Source of the DNA: Limnoperna fortunei | Taxonomy: Eukaryota > Mollusca > Bivalvia > Mytilida > Modiolidae | Direction of reading: 5' to 3' | NCBI GenBank assembly: GCA_944474755.1 | Contig: OX104122.1 | Coordinates: 20,919,714 to 20,983,713, forward strand | DNA: 64,000 nucleotides | In this document: positions 1 through 11,239 of the stretch, piece after piece | How positions within the stretch are numbered: position 1 is the stretch's first letter | Layout of the letters: each line of letters starts with the position of its first letter | The notes under the pieces: model-generated | The model's database searches: none | Seen by the model: only the letters and a program-made list of their open reading frames with translations | Told to the model about the DNA's origin: nothing | Position numbers and translations under genes: made by a program

Positions 1-485
1 GAAGATGTGTATTCTTGCTATATTATACGACATGCATTTTTAGAACTAGATCAAGAATATTGATGTGAATATTATCAATATTGTTATTGTTATTATTAAG
101 GTTTACTTTTTCCAATATGACGCTAGCTTTCAAAATTCCTTCTCACTTTTGTTATTTTTGGTCTTTTTGTTTCTCATTTTTCCAAAAAGGCAGTGTAAAA
201 AGTAAGAAACATACTAGTATCATTTTTAAAGTTTCGAGATAAATTGTTATCGGAAAAGATTCTTCAGAATTGGCCAGTGAGACCGAAGAAGTATTCCAAA
301 TCTCCAAAATATTGATACCCAAGTCAAGTCAAGTCAAGTAATATTTATTCGGTGCAACATGTAACATGAAATATATTTTATTTTTATATAAAACATAGCG
401 AAAACACCAAACGCACTGTACATTTTCTTATACTTAGCCCAGATCAAACTTTTAGCAAATATATTTATCCAATACAGATCGGATG

Positions 486-552
486 TGGCCTCGTTGGACG
501 AGTGGTTAATTAGAACGTCTACTATTGATCACCGGGTCTGTTAACACCCTTT
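486..552 (+). repeat. tRNA-derived SINE head, 3'-truncated
   Basis: The stretch GGCCTCGTTGGACGAGTGG followed by CTACTATTGATCACCGGGTC matches the tRNA-like head of the complete SINE at 1334-1570. It stops before the B box and has no tail, so it is a fragment. Confidence 0.7.
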
Positions 553-739
553 TTACAACTAAAATACTTAAACAACTGAATATTGTTAATATTACAAACA
601 TTGCTACATTTTAGTCACAACAGAGTCAAGGTTATGACCCAAGCCGCTCTATGAACAAAACATTCTTCCGTAAATTGCCGATTTCTTGTACAGATGACCC
701 AGTACAGATGAGCTCACGCGCACACATCTGTACATGCAG

Positions 740-839
740 CGTCATCCAATCAAAACGCCAGAAACAAGAACGTTGTTATGGAAGCATAACAATGTTCTTG
801 TTTGACGTTCATGTTTCCGGCGTTCTGATTGGACGTCAC
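740..839. repeat. short palindromic element (imperfect hairpin)
   Basis: The left arm 740-780 and right arm 785-839 are inverted copies around a 4-base centre. Both contain the core CCAATCA...ACGCC and AACAA(T/C)GTTCTTG in opposite orientation. The left arm lacks about 14 bases present in the right arm. This looks like a MITE-type palindrome. No target duplication was identified. Confidence 0.6.
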
Positions 840-918
840 AGACAATGGAGTCTAAAACAAAGGAGAGTCTATAGGTTATAGCGATGTGAAAGTTGTTGGT
901 TTACGGAAGAAATAGGTA

Positions 919-1075
919 CTTTCATACGGTTTTGGGAAAGCCCGTGTGATCTTTCACTCGTGATAGAAATTTTTATGTCTTTTGGCTCGTTCCGCTGCGC
1001 TCCACTCGCGAAAAGACATAAAATTTCTATCAGTCATGAAAGATCAACCGGTCTTTCCGAAAAAACGTATGAAAG
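919..1075. repeat. palindromic MITE-like element
   Basis: CTTTCATACG at 919 and CGTATGAAAG ending at 1075 open a long inverted repeat. It includes GATAGAAATTT..ATGTCTTTT and its complement, around a GC-rich centre (GGCTCGTTCCGCTGCGCTCC). The whole stretch can form one hairpin. Confidence 0.7.
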
Positions 1076-1333
1076 AACATATTAATCTGTTTAATTAAAA
1101 ATCGATCCATCATCTCTCCAGTTTTGCTGATACATCGCGTCGAAAATAAGTACAGAAGCCATGAGAGGACGAATTCTTATTAGATTGGACAAAATCATAA
1201 CAAGATTGAATTTCTTTGTTTAACAATACCAGTGTTTAGTTCGGCTTCCTTAACAACTATAAAACATTGTTTTTCGTAGGAAAACCGTACATACTTACGT
1301 TCCGATTGTACTGAGATTTTTTGTCTTTGTTCA

Positions 1334-1570
1334 GGGGGCCTCGGTGGCCGAGTGGTTAAGGTAGTTCGTCTACTATTGATCACGTGGTCTGTCAACACTG
1401 AGGTTGCGGGTTCGAGTCTCACTGCTGGCAGGGTGTACTCGACTCCAATCTTAATTGACAAGGATTGCCAGTTTTCCTACCTCAGGTCAGGGGTTTTCTC
1501 CGGGTACTCCGGCTTCCTCTCCCAACAAAAACTGGACACCATGATATAGTTGAAAGTGGCGTTAAAAACT
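1334..1570 (+). repeat. full-length tRNA-derived SINE
   Basis: The element starts with a tRNA-like head: an A-box region TGGCCGAGTGGTTAAGG and a B-box region GGTTCGAGTCTCAC. A body follows (CTCAGGTCAGGGGTTTTCTCC..GGCTTCC) and then a tail containing AACTGGACACCATGATATAG and AAAGTGGCGTTAAA. At least a dozen further copies or fragments in both orientations share this order. The head resembles a Leu/Ser-type tRNA. I judge it a SINE and not a tRNA gene, because the acceptor stem does not pair and the conserved body and tail follow directly. Confidence 0.85.
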
Positions 1571-1727
1571 AATCAAAAAAACAAAATAACAATCTTTGTT
1601 CAGACTATACATTTCACTATAGGGTGTCTTCCAGATTGTCCCACTTTTGATAATTATAGGTAAAGAAAAATAGAAAAAGTGATTAACAATGATGGACGAC
1701 ATGGGAATTTTAAATGTTGGATTGTAT

Positions 1728-1863
1728 GTTTGTTTGATGGTGTTTAACGCCACTTTCAGCAATATTTCAGCTATATCATGGCGTCCAGTTTTATTGGGGA
1801 TGAAGTCGGAGTAGAGAAAACCCCCCAAACCTGCTGTAGTAAAACTGGCACTCCTTGTCAATT
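1728..1863 (-). repeat. SINE 3' half, reverse orientation
   Basis: Read on the minus strand, this carries the SINE tail with CATGATATAGCTGAAATATT, preceded by part of the body. The tRNA-like head is missing, as expected for a 5'-truncated retroposed copy. Confidence 0.75.
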
Positions 1864-2459
1864 CCTAAGTGATTACAGGCACAAATAGGAGATCATAAAT
1901 AATCCCTAGTTTTAGAGTCACAGCGCCATCACTTTGTGGCCATTATTATTTAATTAACATACACATCTGTAACGAAATATAAGAGTTGGTTATGCCACAG
2001 TGGCAATACATTCTTTAACTATCTTTTCACACTATGTAAAAGTTTTATGAGTTATTGAAGGTTTAAAAAAAAAAGAAAAGGTTTAGTAATAACACATTTA
2101 ACACAAGGTTGCGTAATTATACGATGGTGACTTACATCGTATATAGAATTTTTAAACAAAAAATATTCTTTTACTTAATTATATTTTACTGTGCCTCACT
2201 TTGAAAAAAGTCCATTTACTATCAAAATGTTTATAAAACAAAAGCAAGACATAAATATTAAAGTGACATATAAAGAATAATATGTATTTGTGTTTCTTGT
2301 CTTTTAGAACTTATTTTCCTATTGTTTATTTCCTCAATTGTCTTTACAATGACAGAGAATTGCAACTAATTATAACATCTGTGGGCATTCCTATACATAT
2401 TAACACCCGTTTGTTATCATTGCATGAAACATGTTTTATTGGTTTATTTAACGACATAA

Positions 2460-2690
2460 AGACATTAATGTAATCAAGTGACGTTAATGGAGCACTTTTA
2501 TTTGCTTAATTAGTCACCGCGGTTAACCTCAGCTTTAGATGAAAATAAGGGGCATTGGTATATTTAGATAATTTACAACTACTCAAATACAAATATATTA
2601 TTTAATGAAAAGAGCAACCTTTTCATATAATTTGGAAGGGAAAAAAAGAGACCCTTTCGGGCTGCACATCCGTATTACCGTACCCCACCC
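2460..2690 (+). repeat. dispersed repeat, copy 1 (partner at 30790-31050)
   Basis: The segment with GTTAATGGAGCAC, GATAATTTACAA, ATTATTTAATGAAAA and GGGCTGCACATCCGTATTACC recurs in the same order and orientation at 30790-31050, with point differences. No coding capacity or terminal structure was recognised. Confidence 0.6.
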
Positions 2691-2879
2691 AAACCCTCTC
2701 TTGAAAATTTCGTATTTTTGCATTGGTTGTGTTATTCTAACTTGGTAGAAGGGTGATAATCCAAACACGTTATTATTGGGTAGCAGATTTTCATAACGAT
2801 CTTTCGGAACACATCGATGTCTTACCGAATAAGTATTCCGAACATTAAAAAGCAGCTCGATTGTCATGGTAGCAAAATT

Positions 2880-3010
2880 TAATACGACACCGGCATCAAC
2901 TGGTGATTTGATGATCGGAAATTGAGTTTACTGGCGACGCGTGGAATTGATGCGATGAAATTTTTAACGTTGTCCAATCAGAATTGACGTTACATCAAGA
3001 ACTGAATAAG
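2880..3010. repeat. fragment of the repeat family also at 35190-35540
   Basis: CCGGCATCAACTGGTGATTTG and CCAATCAGAATTGACGTTACA also occur, partly in inverted order, in the palindromic element at 35190-35540. Confidence 0.5.
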
Positions 3011-4919
3011 AAATAAGAAGTAACAATTGCTGTGCTTGTATCTAGTTTAATTAATTATTGGAGTTCGAAATTTTTTGTGTGTGCTATTTTATTTTTCATT
3101 GTTGGTATTTTGATGTACTTTTTGGTTTCTCGGCGGGACAGGTTCTCAATAGATCTAATCTACTTATAACCCCGATCAATGGTTTTTGGTGGTCCAATCA
3201 AAAAACACTACACTGAAATGTCTTGTGTTTCTAGCTGATATCAAGTCGATTTTTGATTGGATGAAGCGGGAACTTCAAACCTTGTTTACAGATCCGATTT
3301 TGAAGACGAACTACGAACAAAGTACTTTTTGTGAGAAAGGACATTTCCTTATTGTAAATTCATAAGTTTGAGTTTTTTGCTAAAATTTTTCTATAGTTTA
3401 CAGTTAAGACAAACAATAAGAACATGAAATGAAAAAGTGTTGCGATTTTTCAGGGATGCATTGCGCACGAGTCGGTCATGTATTTTTTTGGCATTTTTAT
3501 TTTTCTTCAGCTGTGTTCATTTTTAAAAGAAAAAAAATGTGTTAAAAAGATATCATTGAATATCCAACTGTCCACGGCCGAAAACTTGCGTAAAATATCT
3601 GAAAATGATACTGTGTCGGTCTGTGTATATATAAGGGTCCTACTAAACGCAGAGAAGTACGGAGAATCGACCCATTCCAGTTTTACATGATTTATCTCCC
3701 CTTTTTGATAAAAAAAAACTACGTACGGCTTTCATTACTTAAAGACTATGATAGTAAAATAAAGATTTTGGATTGTTTTCATATAGTTTATCTATGCCAA
3801 TTTACTTTTTAATCTAATTAACCTTATTATAGTAAGTTTCGAAGCGGCAATATAGCTGTTTTTTGGCTGACAAATAAAAACTGCTTACCGCGTTTGGTCC
3901 AGCTTATGCTCCTTTTGTAGATTACAGAATGTGTAAACTGACAACAACAATTATATCCAAGTGATAGTCGGCGGTTTGAAATGCGACAGATTTTTTCACT
4001 TTGATAGAGCACTTTTCTATAGTAAAGTTTGACCTAAATTACCACGGAAGTGTATGTTTGGAAGAGTCAATTGTTATCTATTCGAAATCCTTCGGGTCAT
4101 GTCGTCTGCGGTTAAGGCGGGTTAAGTCTCGCGGTTTGTCCGAATACCATTAAACGTTACGAAAGCAGACGATCTTTTTGAAAACAACGCTAGGTCCCTT
4201 TAGAAACTCAAATGGTTGACTTCCTATGTAAAATTCCCGTAGCAAATGTCAAGGACGATTTCGTATATTTCAACAACAAAGGCATAATATAAAATATGGA
4301 CGTGCTATCATGTAGATTTTTTTCAAATCAGATTTTAGCACTATAAAGGTACAGTATGGAATAATAAAAAAATGCAAGCAAAACGCTGAGCGCATGGGGG
4401 GTGTAACATTTAGTATAGTAGGGGTTAGTAGATGTTACTATAGCCATAGGCAACAGGTGAGTTTGAATACAACACGGATGTCACTGATAAGCTTGTTAAT
4501 TCAAGCTATAAAACAGCTGGGGTTCTACCTCCAATTAGCATCAGGTAAATAGGGTAATAAACATCGGTTAATTAATTAACGATCATGTTTACACAGCAGG
4601 CAGTTTTAATAACCTTCCTCACTCACTCACTTATCAAATACAATTGTCCATTTCAAAAGGTTTCAACATTACAAACTGCGGCTGTAGCCAGTTTTTAGTA
4701 CCGGAAGTGGACACTAGGTGCCGTTTTTTTTAAAGAAATTAAAATATATTTGAATTATTGAAACATGTATGTTGAATAAATTTGACAAAATATAGAGGTC
4801 AAACGTAAGGAGGACATTCCTAGCTGCCTACTGCATCTAGTGAAAAACATGACATCATAGAAAGGTAGATCTAAAGATAAATCTCTGGAGTCAAAATATT
4901 ATTCTGGGAATATACTGGG

Positions 4920-5212
4920 AGGGTTCCCAGTGCTTGACCCACAGAGCAGCCCAGCTTGTCCCCGGTTGGTGGATAGGGGAGACCCTCTCGTTGGGGGGGT
5001 TGTCAGGTCATAATACGGAAAGCCTGACAGCGGACCATAGTGTGCCAGGCTCCTTGCACGATAAAGACCCCTTTAGTAGATTTCGAAAAAGAGTAGGCTC
5101 ATCCCACCCCCATTTTCCGTTGATATATTGTTTGTTAACTTGTTCTCGTCCTGAATATAGCTTAAATACTGCTCGCTGGACGTAAAGCAGACATCCAATC
5201 AATCGATCAAAA
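4920..5212 (+). repeat. mollusc-type dispersed repeat with CTGGACGTAAAGCAG tail
   Basis: This stretch contains CAGGCTCCTTGCACGATAAA, CGAAAAAGAGTAGGCTCATC, CTCGTCCTGAATATAG and a tail CGCTGGACGTAAAGCAGACA ending in AATCAATCGATCAA. The short open frames over it (both strands) are therefore not genes. A partial relative of the 3' part occurs near 27440-27530. Assignment to a short retroposon with a 3'-end repeat tail is inference. Confidence 0.55.
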
Positions 5213-5499
5213 TATTATTTAATATAATAAGGTTTGAGAATTAAATTCTCTAATAATGCACTTGGTGTACTTTTTTGTTGACTTTCAAGTCTTTAAAAAT
5301 AAGATAAAAAGGTGATACAAATTTTAAAATTGTGATTGAGAAATGTTTTTCCTTATGATAGATTTCATATTTTGGAAGAGAAATTTGTCTTTTTATTGAC
5401 TTGTGAAAAGGGTCAGCTTTATGCATTTACTTAATACAACAATCTTCGTTTCAATTCCAAGCAGAGCTTAATAAATAAGTTTATGTATACACTTTGAAT

Positions 5500-5625
5500 T
5501 GTTTGTTTGAATGGTGTTCTATGCTGCTTTCAGCAAATTTTTAGCTATATCATAGCATCCAGGTTTTATGCAGGAAGGAAGCAAGAGTACATTCCCCAAC
5601 CCTCAGTGGGAAAATGGGCACTCTC
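5500..5625 (-). repeat. degenerate SINE tail, reverse orientation
   Basis: The minus strand reads ..CCTGGATGCTATGATATAGC.. followed by a degenerate copy of the tail and the (CAAA)n-like end of the SINE family. Confidence 0.6.
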
Positions 5626-5815
5626 AGGGGTTGAAAATTCTGAAACCTCGGGCTTGCAGATTTTCAATGAAAAAAGCCGATCAGGCTTAAACTTTCTTAG
5701 AAAAATAAAATGCTGTTTTTATTTTCAATGTTTCTTAAAGTGTATACGGTCATTATTGTGCTATAAATACTCATAAATCTATTTTAAGATCCTAAAACAA
5801 ATCTATATTGATTTT
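5626..5815 (+). repeat. dispersed repeat, copy 1 (partner at 38845-39030)
   Basis: GGTTGAAAATTCT, AAATAAAATGCTGTTTTTAT and TTCAATGTTTCTTAAAGT, followed by CATAAATCTATTTTAA, occur in the same order at 38845-39030 inside an intron of the large gene. Confidence 0.6.
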
Positions 5816-6570
5816 CTTTTATGACAGATCTTAATCTTCTCAGCGCTTTTGCGATATTTATCAATAACAATTCAAGTTTGTTTCCTTTCCCTGTACAAAA
5901 TATCCCCCAATTAATTGTGGTTACAAATTCGAGAAATGTCGTTGTTAAAATTCAACTTAAGAAAACAGAAAAAAAGGAAAGCGGATTACGAGCCAGAAGC
6001 ATCGGCAGTCCAAACGGGGTCAAATAATGAAAGTAATTGCCCAAAAAATAAATTCTTCGAATCACGTGATATTCAGTTGCCATGTTTATTATACGTATAG
6101 TAGGACCTCACTGTATCGATCTATTCATTTTATTGATCTATTCATTACTCCACTTATTTTCGTCTTGAAACCATAAACAACATAAACTGATAAATAAACA
6201 ATCTTATCTCGATTTCCTTCCTTGTTATATCCACTGATATTACTAGTCTATCTCTCCAATTCTGATTGTTATCATATTTTATCATGTTTTTAAAATTCAA
6301 TTTTTTTCGGCCATGTTAAAATTAAGTAGATCGATACAGCAGGGTTCCTATATATCATACATGTATGGCATTTATAAAGAAAAAAGTGCTATAACTGTGT
6401 CATACATTAATATTTTTACATAAAACTTTTCGCATAGCCTTGCTATGACGTTAAACATACAGTTTTGAACAAATATCATTAACTTTAATGTGGTTTTTGG
6501 ACTTTTTTTTGTTGTTTTCGGTTATTCCTATTTTTTCGCATGTTTTCGGTTATTCGAGCGGTTGTAGGAC

Positions 6571-7120
6571 AGAAAGTCACAGGAAAAAAAGTCACGGAAA
6601 AAAGTCATGGATAAAAAGTCACAGGAAAAAAGTCACAGGAAAAAAAGTCACAAGAAAAAAAGTCATAATTAATAAGTTGTATCGGTATTATTTAATAAAA
6701 AATTCACTAAAATGTTGAAACCATATTTTGGGCTTTGATCTATGTATTAATATGGTTGTTTATCCTATTCTTTTCTTTGGTATACATATTTTTGACTGTT
6801 AAAGCAGCACAAAAAGAGCTGTCAACAGTAATGTGTTTTAACTAAAATGTTTGATAGATTTTGATGGATTTAAATACAGTTTTTATTAATGGTATTACAT
6901 GTAAATAACTAATAAGTAATAAAGTAATATACAAGTTTTACATAAAAATATGACTATAATTATCATAAACATAAAAATATTTTCCTATTATGACAACATA
7001 TGTGACCAAGACCAACTTATTAATTGTGACTTGTTTTCCTGAGACTTTTTTTCTTGTGACTTTTTTTCATGTGACTTTTTTCCTATCAAAACTGTGACTA
7101 TTTCCTGTGACTTTCTTTCC
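6571..7120. mobile_element. fold-back element with GTCACAGGAAAAAA arrays as inverted ends
   Basis: The left arm 6571-6679 is a tandem array of about six units of the type GTCACAGGAAAAAA. It is closed by CATAATTAATAAGTTG. The right arm 7013-7120 is the inverse: CAACTTATTAATTGTGAC followed by repeats of GTGACTTTTTTTC. The 333-base centre is AT-rich and shows no gene. Long inverted arms built of short direct repeats are the hallmark of fold-back elements. Autonomous origin and target duplication were not identified. Confidence 0.6.
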
Positions 7121-7160
7121 GTTTACCATTCGAGCTACCGAAATATGAAAGAGATGGAAA

Positions 7161-7370
7161 ATGATGTTCTTACTATCATGGATGGACATGTTTCCCTGGG
7201 TTGAGTTCGATGAAAATGCCCAAGAAATATATTTCAAATACTGTAGAAAATACCCCATCTCTCAAGACAGAAAGCATGCCCTTAATAGGGGGACACAAAA
7301 TTTAGAAATTGATCCCCTTGGCTTCAGTTACACGAGAAACATGCTAGCTGAACTTTCTGCAAAACAATAA
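7161..7370 (+). pseudogene. relic of a zinc-finger/hAT-like (ZNF862-type) ORF
   Basis: A 69-residue open frame reads WMDMFPWVEFDENAQ, then YFKYCRKYP, then GTQNLEIDPLG. This resembles the N-terminal 'W-x-x-x-FPWLxYD...CxxCRK...GTxNFRxDxL' region of ZNF862/KIAA1586-type, hAT-derived proteins. It has a stop directly upstream in frame and stops after 69 codons. One of the two expected cysteines of the CxxC pair is replaced by Tyr-Lys-Tyr-Cys. Resemblance is by eye only, and the right end of the fold-back element lies 40 bases upstream. I call it a broken fragment. Confidence 0.35.
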
Positions 7371-7867
7371 TATGGTACACTTTATTTAAAACAAACATGA
7401 CAAAATCCTCTTTCAAATCATCGCTCCGATAATTTTTAGGGCTTGGTTAATTAATGTTGGGGCTTAGCGTTCCAAAGTTTAAAAAGCCCAGGGATTAGGC
7501 TTGCCCCACAAATTTTTCAACCCCTGCACTCTGTCAATATACACTTTAAATATACACATATTAAATATGTTCATTTTTCATATGGTCTACTACTACACAA
7601 CACAACATCTTCTTTTGGATACAGTTCTGTCTTTAGTAATGAAGCTATTTACTATTATAATACATTAACCTTAAGCCATAAAGGTGTAACATGTTTTGGT
7701 CAACAGAATCCTGTCAGATTTATGCTCTTTCTCTCTAGATCCATCTTATTCAGATCTGTACACTACAGTGTAGTAGGCATTTGCAATTAACTATTTGAAA
7801 TATTATTTGATTTCTTTAGAAATTTGCAAGATTAAAAATCTCTTAATTTCTTATTTTGAAGGTCAAA

Positions 7868-8084
7868 ATGGGAGCAACCCATACCCGTGTAGAACAAAAT
7901 GAAGAAGTATTTGACACACCACCCAGACCTGTATCACAGACAAGAATCCTAGCTTTTGACCCGAGGTCACCATCATCAGAAATTACACGCACGCCAATTG
8001 TTGTGGACAAAACACCAGAGGGATTATTGGACCCGAGGTCACCTACACCTGGAGTTTTCAGAACTCCTATTCCTGAATTTACTG
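7868..8084 (+). CDS. CDCA3: CDCA3 (Tome-1)-like protein, exon 1
   Basis: This exon starts the three-exon gene 7868-8084, 9102-9305 and 10379-10629 (672 nt, 223 residues plus stop). The start ATG sits in TCAAAATGG, and the protein begins MGAT as CDCA3 proteins begin MG(S/A). Two DPRSP motifs lie at residues 31-35 and 55-59, each followed by a hydrophobic-RTPI segment; this pair is the signature of CDCA3. The family (trigger of mitotic entry, Tome-1) is a cytosolic F-box-like adaptor for Wee1 degradation and an APC/C substrate. The donor is ACTG|GTTAGC, a weak site, but the phase joins exactly to exon 2 (G+GG). Confidence 0.8.
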
Positions 8085-9101
8085 GTTAGCCTGGTTTAGA
8101 TTTAGTTATTTGAAATTGTATTCTAGAAAATAACAATTATAAATATTTCTCCAATAGCACTTTGCTAACAAAGTACGAAGGTAAAATCTGAACAGCTCCA
8201 GGCACCACCAAAACATCTTAATTTGCTGATTAGTCAAACCTGCCTTAGCGACCCCCTCCATACAACGACTTCCTGTGTTATAAAGTATTATTGAAAATCT
8301 GATTGAAGAAAAAACAAATCTTTTTTTATGCAATGTAACCTAAACTATATCGCATATTTCCATAAATTCAATACAACAATTAAAAGTAAGCTGTTGCAAA
8401 GCTGTACAATAAAGTAAATGTTTCTAATTGAAGTGGAAGTAGAAAATGACACTCATGTCTTACATATGTGTATATATTAAATATGGAAAACAAATTTGCA
8501 AATATTTAAACCAATTGAAAATGAACATTTTGAAAGTGAATTCCAAAGTATAAATTTTTAATCTGTTTAAATGTTTACATTAATGCATGGAAACATTTTA
8601 CCCACAACACCTGTTTTGTATTCATCCAAGACTTTTTTCCCACCACTGGCACCAGCAGCAGTTGTATTTTAATATGCACTGGTTCTAAACTGGTATCCAC
8701 TAGTATTTTAATGCTACCTTTTGTGAGCAAAGTTAAAAGTCATTCGAGAACTAGTTTACACCAGTTCATATTGATTTTATTCCCATTTATAAATATGGTG
8801 CAAAACATGATGTTGTGAAAAAAAAATTACGATTTGCTGGCCAAGCAGGAACAAGATGAAAGGCGAATATAAAGTGACTGTTAAAAATGATGGTTCAACT
8901 AAACAATTTGAGTTGGTACCAGATTATGGCCATAGTCTCCTGCTAACATGAGCTCTTTTGCTTATTCATAGAGTCTTCCAATACATTTAGCAGTTTATTT
9001 AACAAAAACACAATGATCCTAGTTATTTTGTTCTAATTTGTCATTTTTACTGACATACTGCTACATATGAAGTTATTTACATTTGACAACATTTTTAATA
9101 G
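8085..9101 (+). other. CDCA3-like intron 1 with relics of a TA-flanked element
   Basis: The intron begins GTTAGC and ends TTTTTAATAG. GTCAAACCTGCCTTAGCGAC at 8234-8253 and the following CAACGACTTCCTGTGTTATA match, inverted, the right end of the element at 31052-32167. GGTTCTAAACTGG near 8679 matches its interior. An eroded copy of that family therefore occupies part of this intron. Confidence 0.5.
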
Positions 9102-9305
9102 GGAGATCTGAGGAAAAACATTTACTACACGACCAGATGGTAGAAGAGGCTTTTGCAGATGCTCTTGCCGAGATTGAGGAACAAACTAATGACCAACAAC
9201 AGTTATTACTACAGCAACATACAGAAAATATACCACAGTTTCAAAAATTGACAATAAAAGAGGATAAACCAGTTACAAAAGACCCAACAATGATAATATA
9301 TCATG
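9102..9305 (+). CDS. CDCA3: CDCA3-like protein, exon 2
   Basis: This 204-nt exon runs between TTAATAG and G|GTAAAATA. It encodes residues 73-140: an acidic, glutamine-rich stretch (EEAFADALAEIEEQ, then a QQQLLLQQ run) and a KEDKPVTKD segment. It is less conserved than exon 1, as is typical of the middle of CDCA3. The phase is 1 on both sides. A role in the F-box-like region is known for vertebrate Tome-1, but I cannot see a clear F-box here. Confidence 0.75.
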
Positions 9306-9726
9306 GTAAAATATGAAGCATGCTGAGAAATAACACAAAACTGTGGGGTAGCATAATGTAGTCAAAATTTATGGGGAAGAAAACATGTTTACCAAATTAT
9401 TTTCTGTTTGGCATATTGAAACTGTTAACAATTTAATGCTCAGTATTCTGTATTTTGAAGACATTGCCTTGCTGAAGCCATATTTGCTTGTCAAGTCCTG
9501 TGGTCAGGAAAGTTTTGAGAAGACTGATATATTTACAATTAAGATTTGTCACCCATTCCATTGTTCTACTTCTACTTGTAACAGGACAACTCTTGATTAA
9601 GTGCAACTCTGATAACACTAGTTTCAATTTCCAGTCGGAACTGTTGTCTTCAATGATCTAGCTGAATATTGCTGATAGTGACATACAAACTCATTCAAAC
9701 AAAAATTAAAAAGTAGTTTATTTCTC

Positions 9727-10195
9727 CAGGGGTCACCACACTCTAAAAAAGTAGGGAGAAGTTACTTCTCCTTGGCAGCCAAACAGGGAGAAGTCAGGCT
9801 CTGATAGGGAGACTTCAGGAGACACTAGGAAGAAGTCAGGGGGACCGTACAAATAATTAATTTCGCAGTAGTTACATACATTTTTCATTATTTACAGTAA
9901 TTAGTCACATCCGGTAAATAAACAAATGGCGCCTTATACATTTGAAAGATGTTAATCGTTTAAAATTATGTTAAATACGTGTATTGTTTGCCGTTTTTTT
10001 ATTGAAATTACACATTTATTGATGAATTGGTAGTCTGGGTGAAGTATTTGGACCAGATTTACAAGTATCTTATGTGAACTATCGGACGACTTAAGGGAAA
10101 TGACAGGGCGACTTCAATTTTGAGGCGCCTTAGGGCGACTTCAGGTCCTAGTAGGGCAACTTTGTCGCCCACTTCGCCCTGTGTGGTGAGCCCTG
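9727..10195. mobile_element. hAT-like MITE in CDCA3-like intron 2
   Basis: The element starts CAGGGGTCACCACAC and ends GTGTGGTGAGCCCTG, imperfect inverted repeats with CAGGG termini as in hAT elements. TTTCTC flanks it on both sides (9721-9726 and 10196-10201). Subterminal GGGAGAAGT / GGGCGACTT repeats occur on both sides, and there is no ORF. The flanking repeat is 6 bases, not the usual 8 of hAT, so the superfamily call is tentative. Confidence 0.65.
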
Positions 10196-10378
10196 TTTCT
10201 CATCTCATTCTGTTTTTAACAAAACTTTCTATCAGTATTAAACAAACTTACCTGAATCCTTGTAGCAGACAAAATTTATGTTTGTGAAAACCATTATTGT
10301 TTGGTGAATTATTGCTATGATTAATTGAATGTGGGGTTTATGTTCGTCTCCTTTCATATATGTATGACTTTTTTTTAG

Positions 10379-10629
10379 ATAAAGATGTAACTGTCCTGAC
10401 CAAAAAGACCAGAGCACCACAGCCCAAACAGTTGTTCGCAAACAAAAACATATCAGCAGTCAACAAGGATAATACAAGGTCGCCTTTGTCAACAAGAAAC
10501 ATAGACATGAACTCGCCTCTGAATATTGTACAGAAAAAACAGGTCAAGAAAGTTGAGAAAGCTCGATCATGTAATTTGGAAGCCATCTCTAGATTTAGTA
10601 TTGAAGAAAAAGAAAATGTGCACACTTAA
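10379..10629 (+). CDS. CDCA3: CDCA3-like protein, exon 3 with C-terminal KEN box
   Basis: The acceptor TTTTTTTTAG|AT completes the split Asp codon. The exon encodes residues 141-223 and stops at TAA (10627-10629). It contains TRSPLSTRNIDMNSPL (SP sites typical of Cdk substrates), a basic stretch KKQVKKVEKAR, and EEKENVHT at the very end. The KEN box (residues 218-220) is the APC/C-Cdh1 degron found at the same C-terminal place in vertebrate CDCA3. An AATAAA at 10722-10727 is a plausible polyadenylation signal. Confidence 0.8.
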
Positions 10630-11239
10630 AGATATTAAAGTGTAGTCAGAGCATTAATTTTCAAGAGATCTGTTTATTTAGATCAATACGTATCTCGGGA
10701 AATATTTCATCATGGTTAGAAAATAAAAAGAGATCCAAACCTTTATAAATGACACCATAAGTGATCAAAAACTGATGACAACGAAAGTTAAATATTTTTT
10801 TGGTTGTGAAACAACATTATAAAGCATGTACAAACATGACTGTCTTTTAAACCGTTTTTATGTGACCCAATATTAGCAAGCTATGGTGTAAATTAATTGA
10901 GTTAGAAAACTTTTGGTATTCATTGTGAACTTTGCAGTTGTAATGGTTGAATCAATTATTTATCTTTTTATTATTGTGTATTTTATATTACAAGCAAACA
11001 ATTACCCAACAACTGCTGATCAACTCCTCTATAAAATGTACAGTTCAAAGAAGGATAAAATTAGTCATTTTACTTTATATCCACTCAGTGTTCCTAATTA
11101 TTTATTTACAAAAATAACTTTTTAATTGCTACAGATATATTTGATATTTTTTGTTTATATGTGATAAAATTCTTCCTTGTGGATTATCTATCTAAAAATC
11201 CTTTATTGTACCATTAATTAATTATTCTCGACATTACCC

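Larger units (their letters stand above)
1..7867. other. intergenic region upstream of the CDCA3-like gene
   Basis: I find no convincing protein-coding gene here. All open frames are short, lack family resemblance and lack splice partners, apart from the relic at 7161-7370. What can be supported are repeats, listed separately: SINE copies, palindromic elements near 740-840 and 919-1075, a dispersed repeat at 2460-2690, a short element at 2880-3010, a mollusc-type repeat at 4920-5212, and the fold-back element at 6571-7120. In 3020-4900 and 5830-6540 I see only AT-rich sequence without a recognisable feature. Confidence 0.6.

Noticed and set aside
651..881. 76-codon plus-strand frame
   Set aside because: It crosses the palindromic element at 740-839. 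The peptide has no recognisable feature.
1334..1425. possible tRNA gene
   Set aside because: A- and B-box-like sequences are present, but the acceptor stem does not pair. The same sequence followed by a fixed body and tail recurs many times, so it is a SINE head.
9385..9627. open frames on both strands in CDCA3-like intron 2
   Set aside because: Neither has splice sites in phase with exons 2 and 3. The direct exon 2-3 join is in frame and complete.
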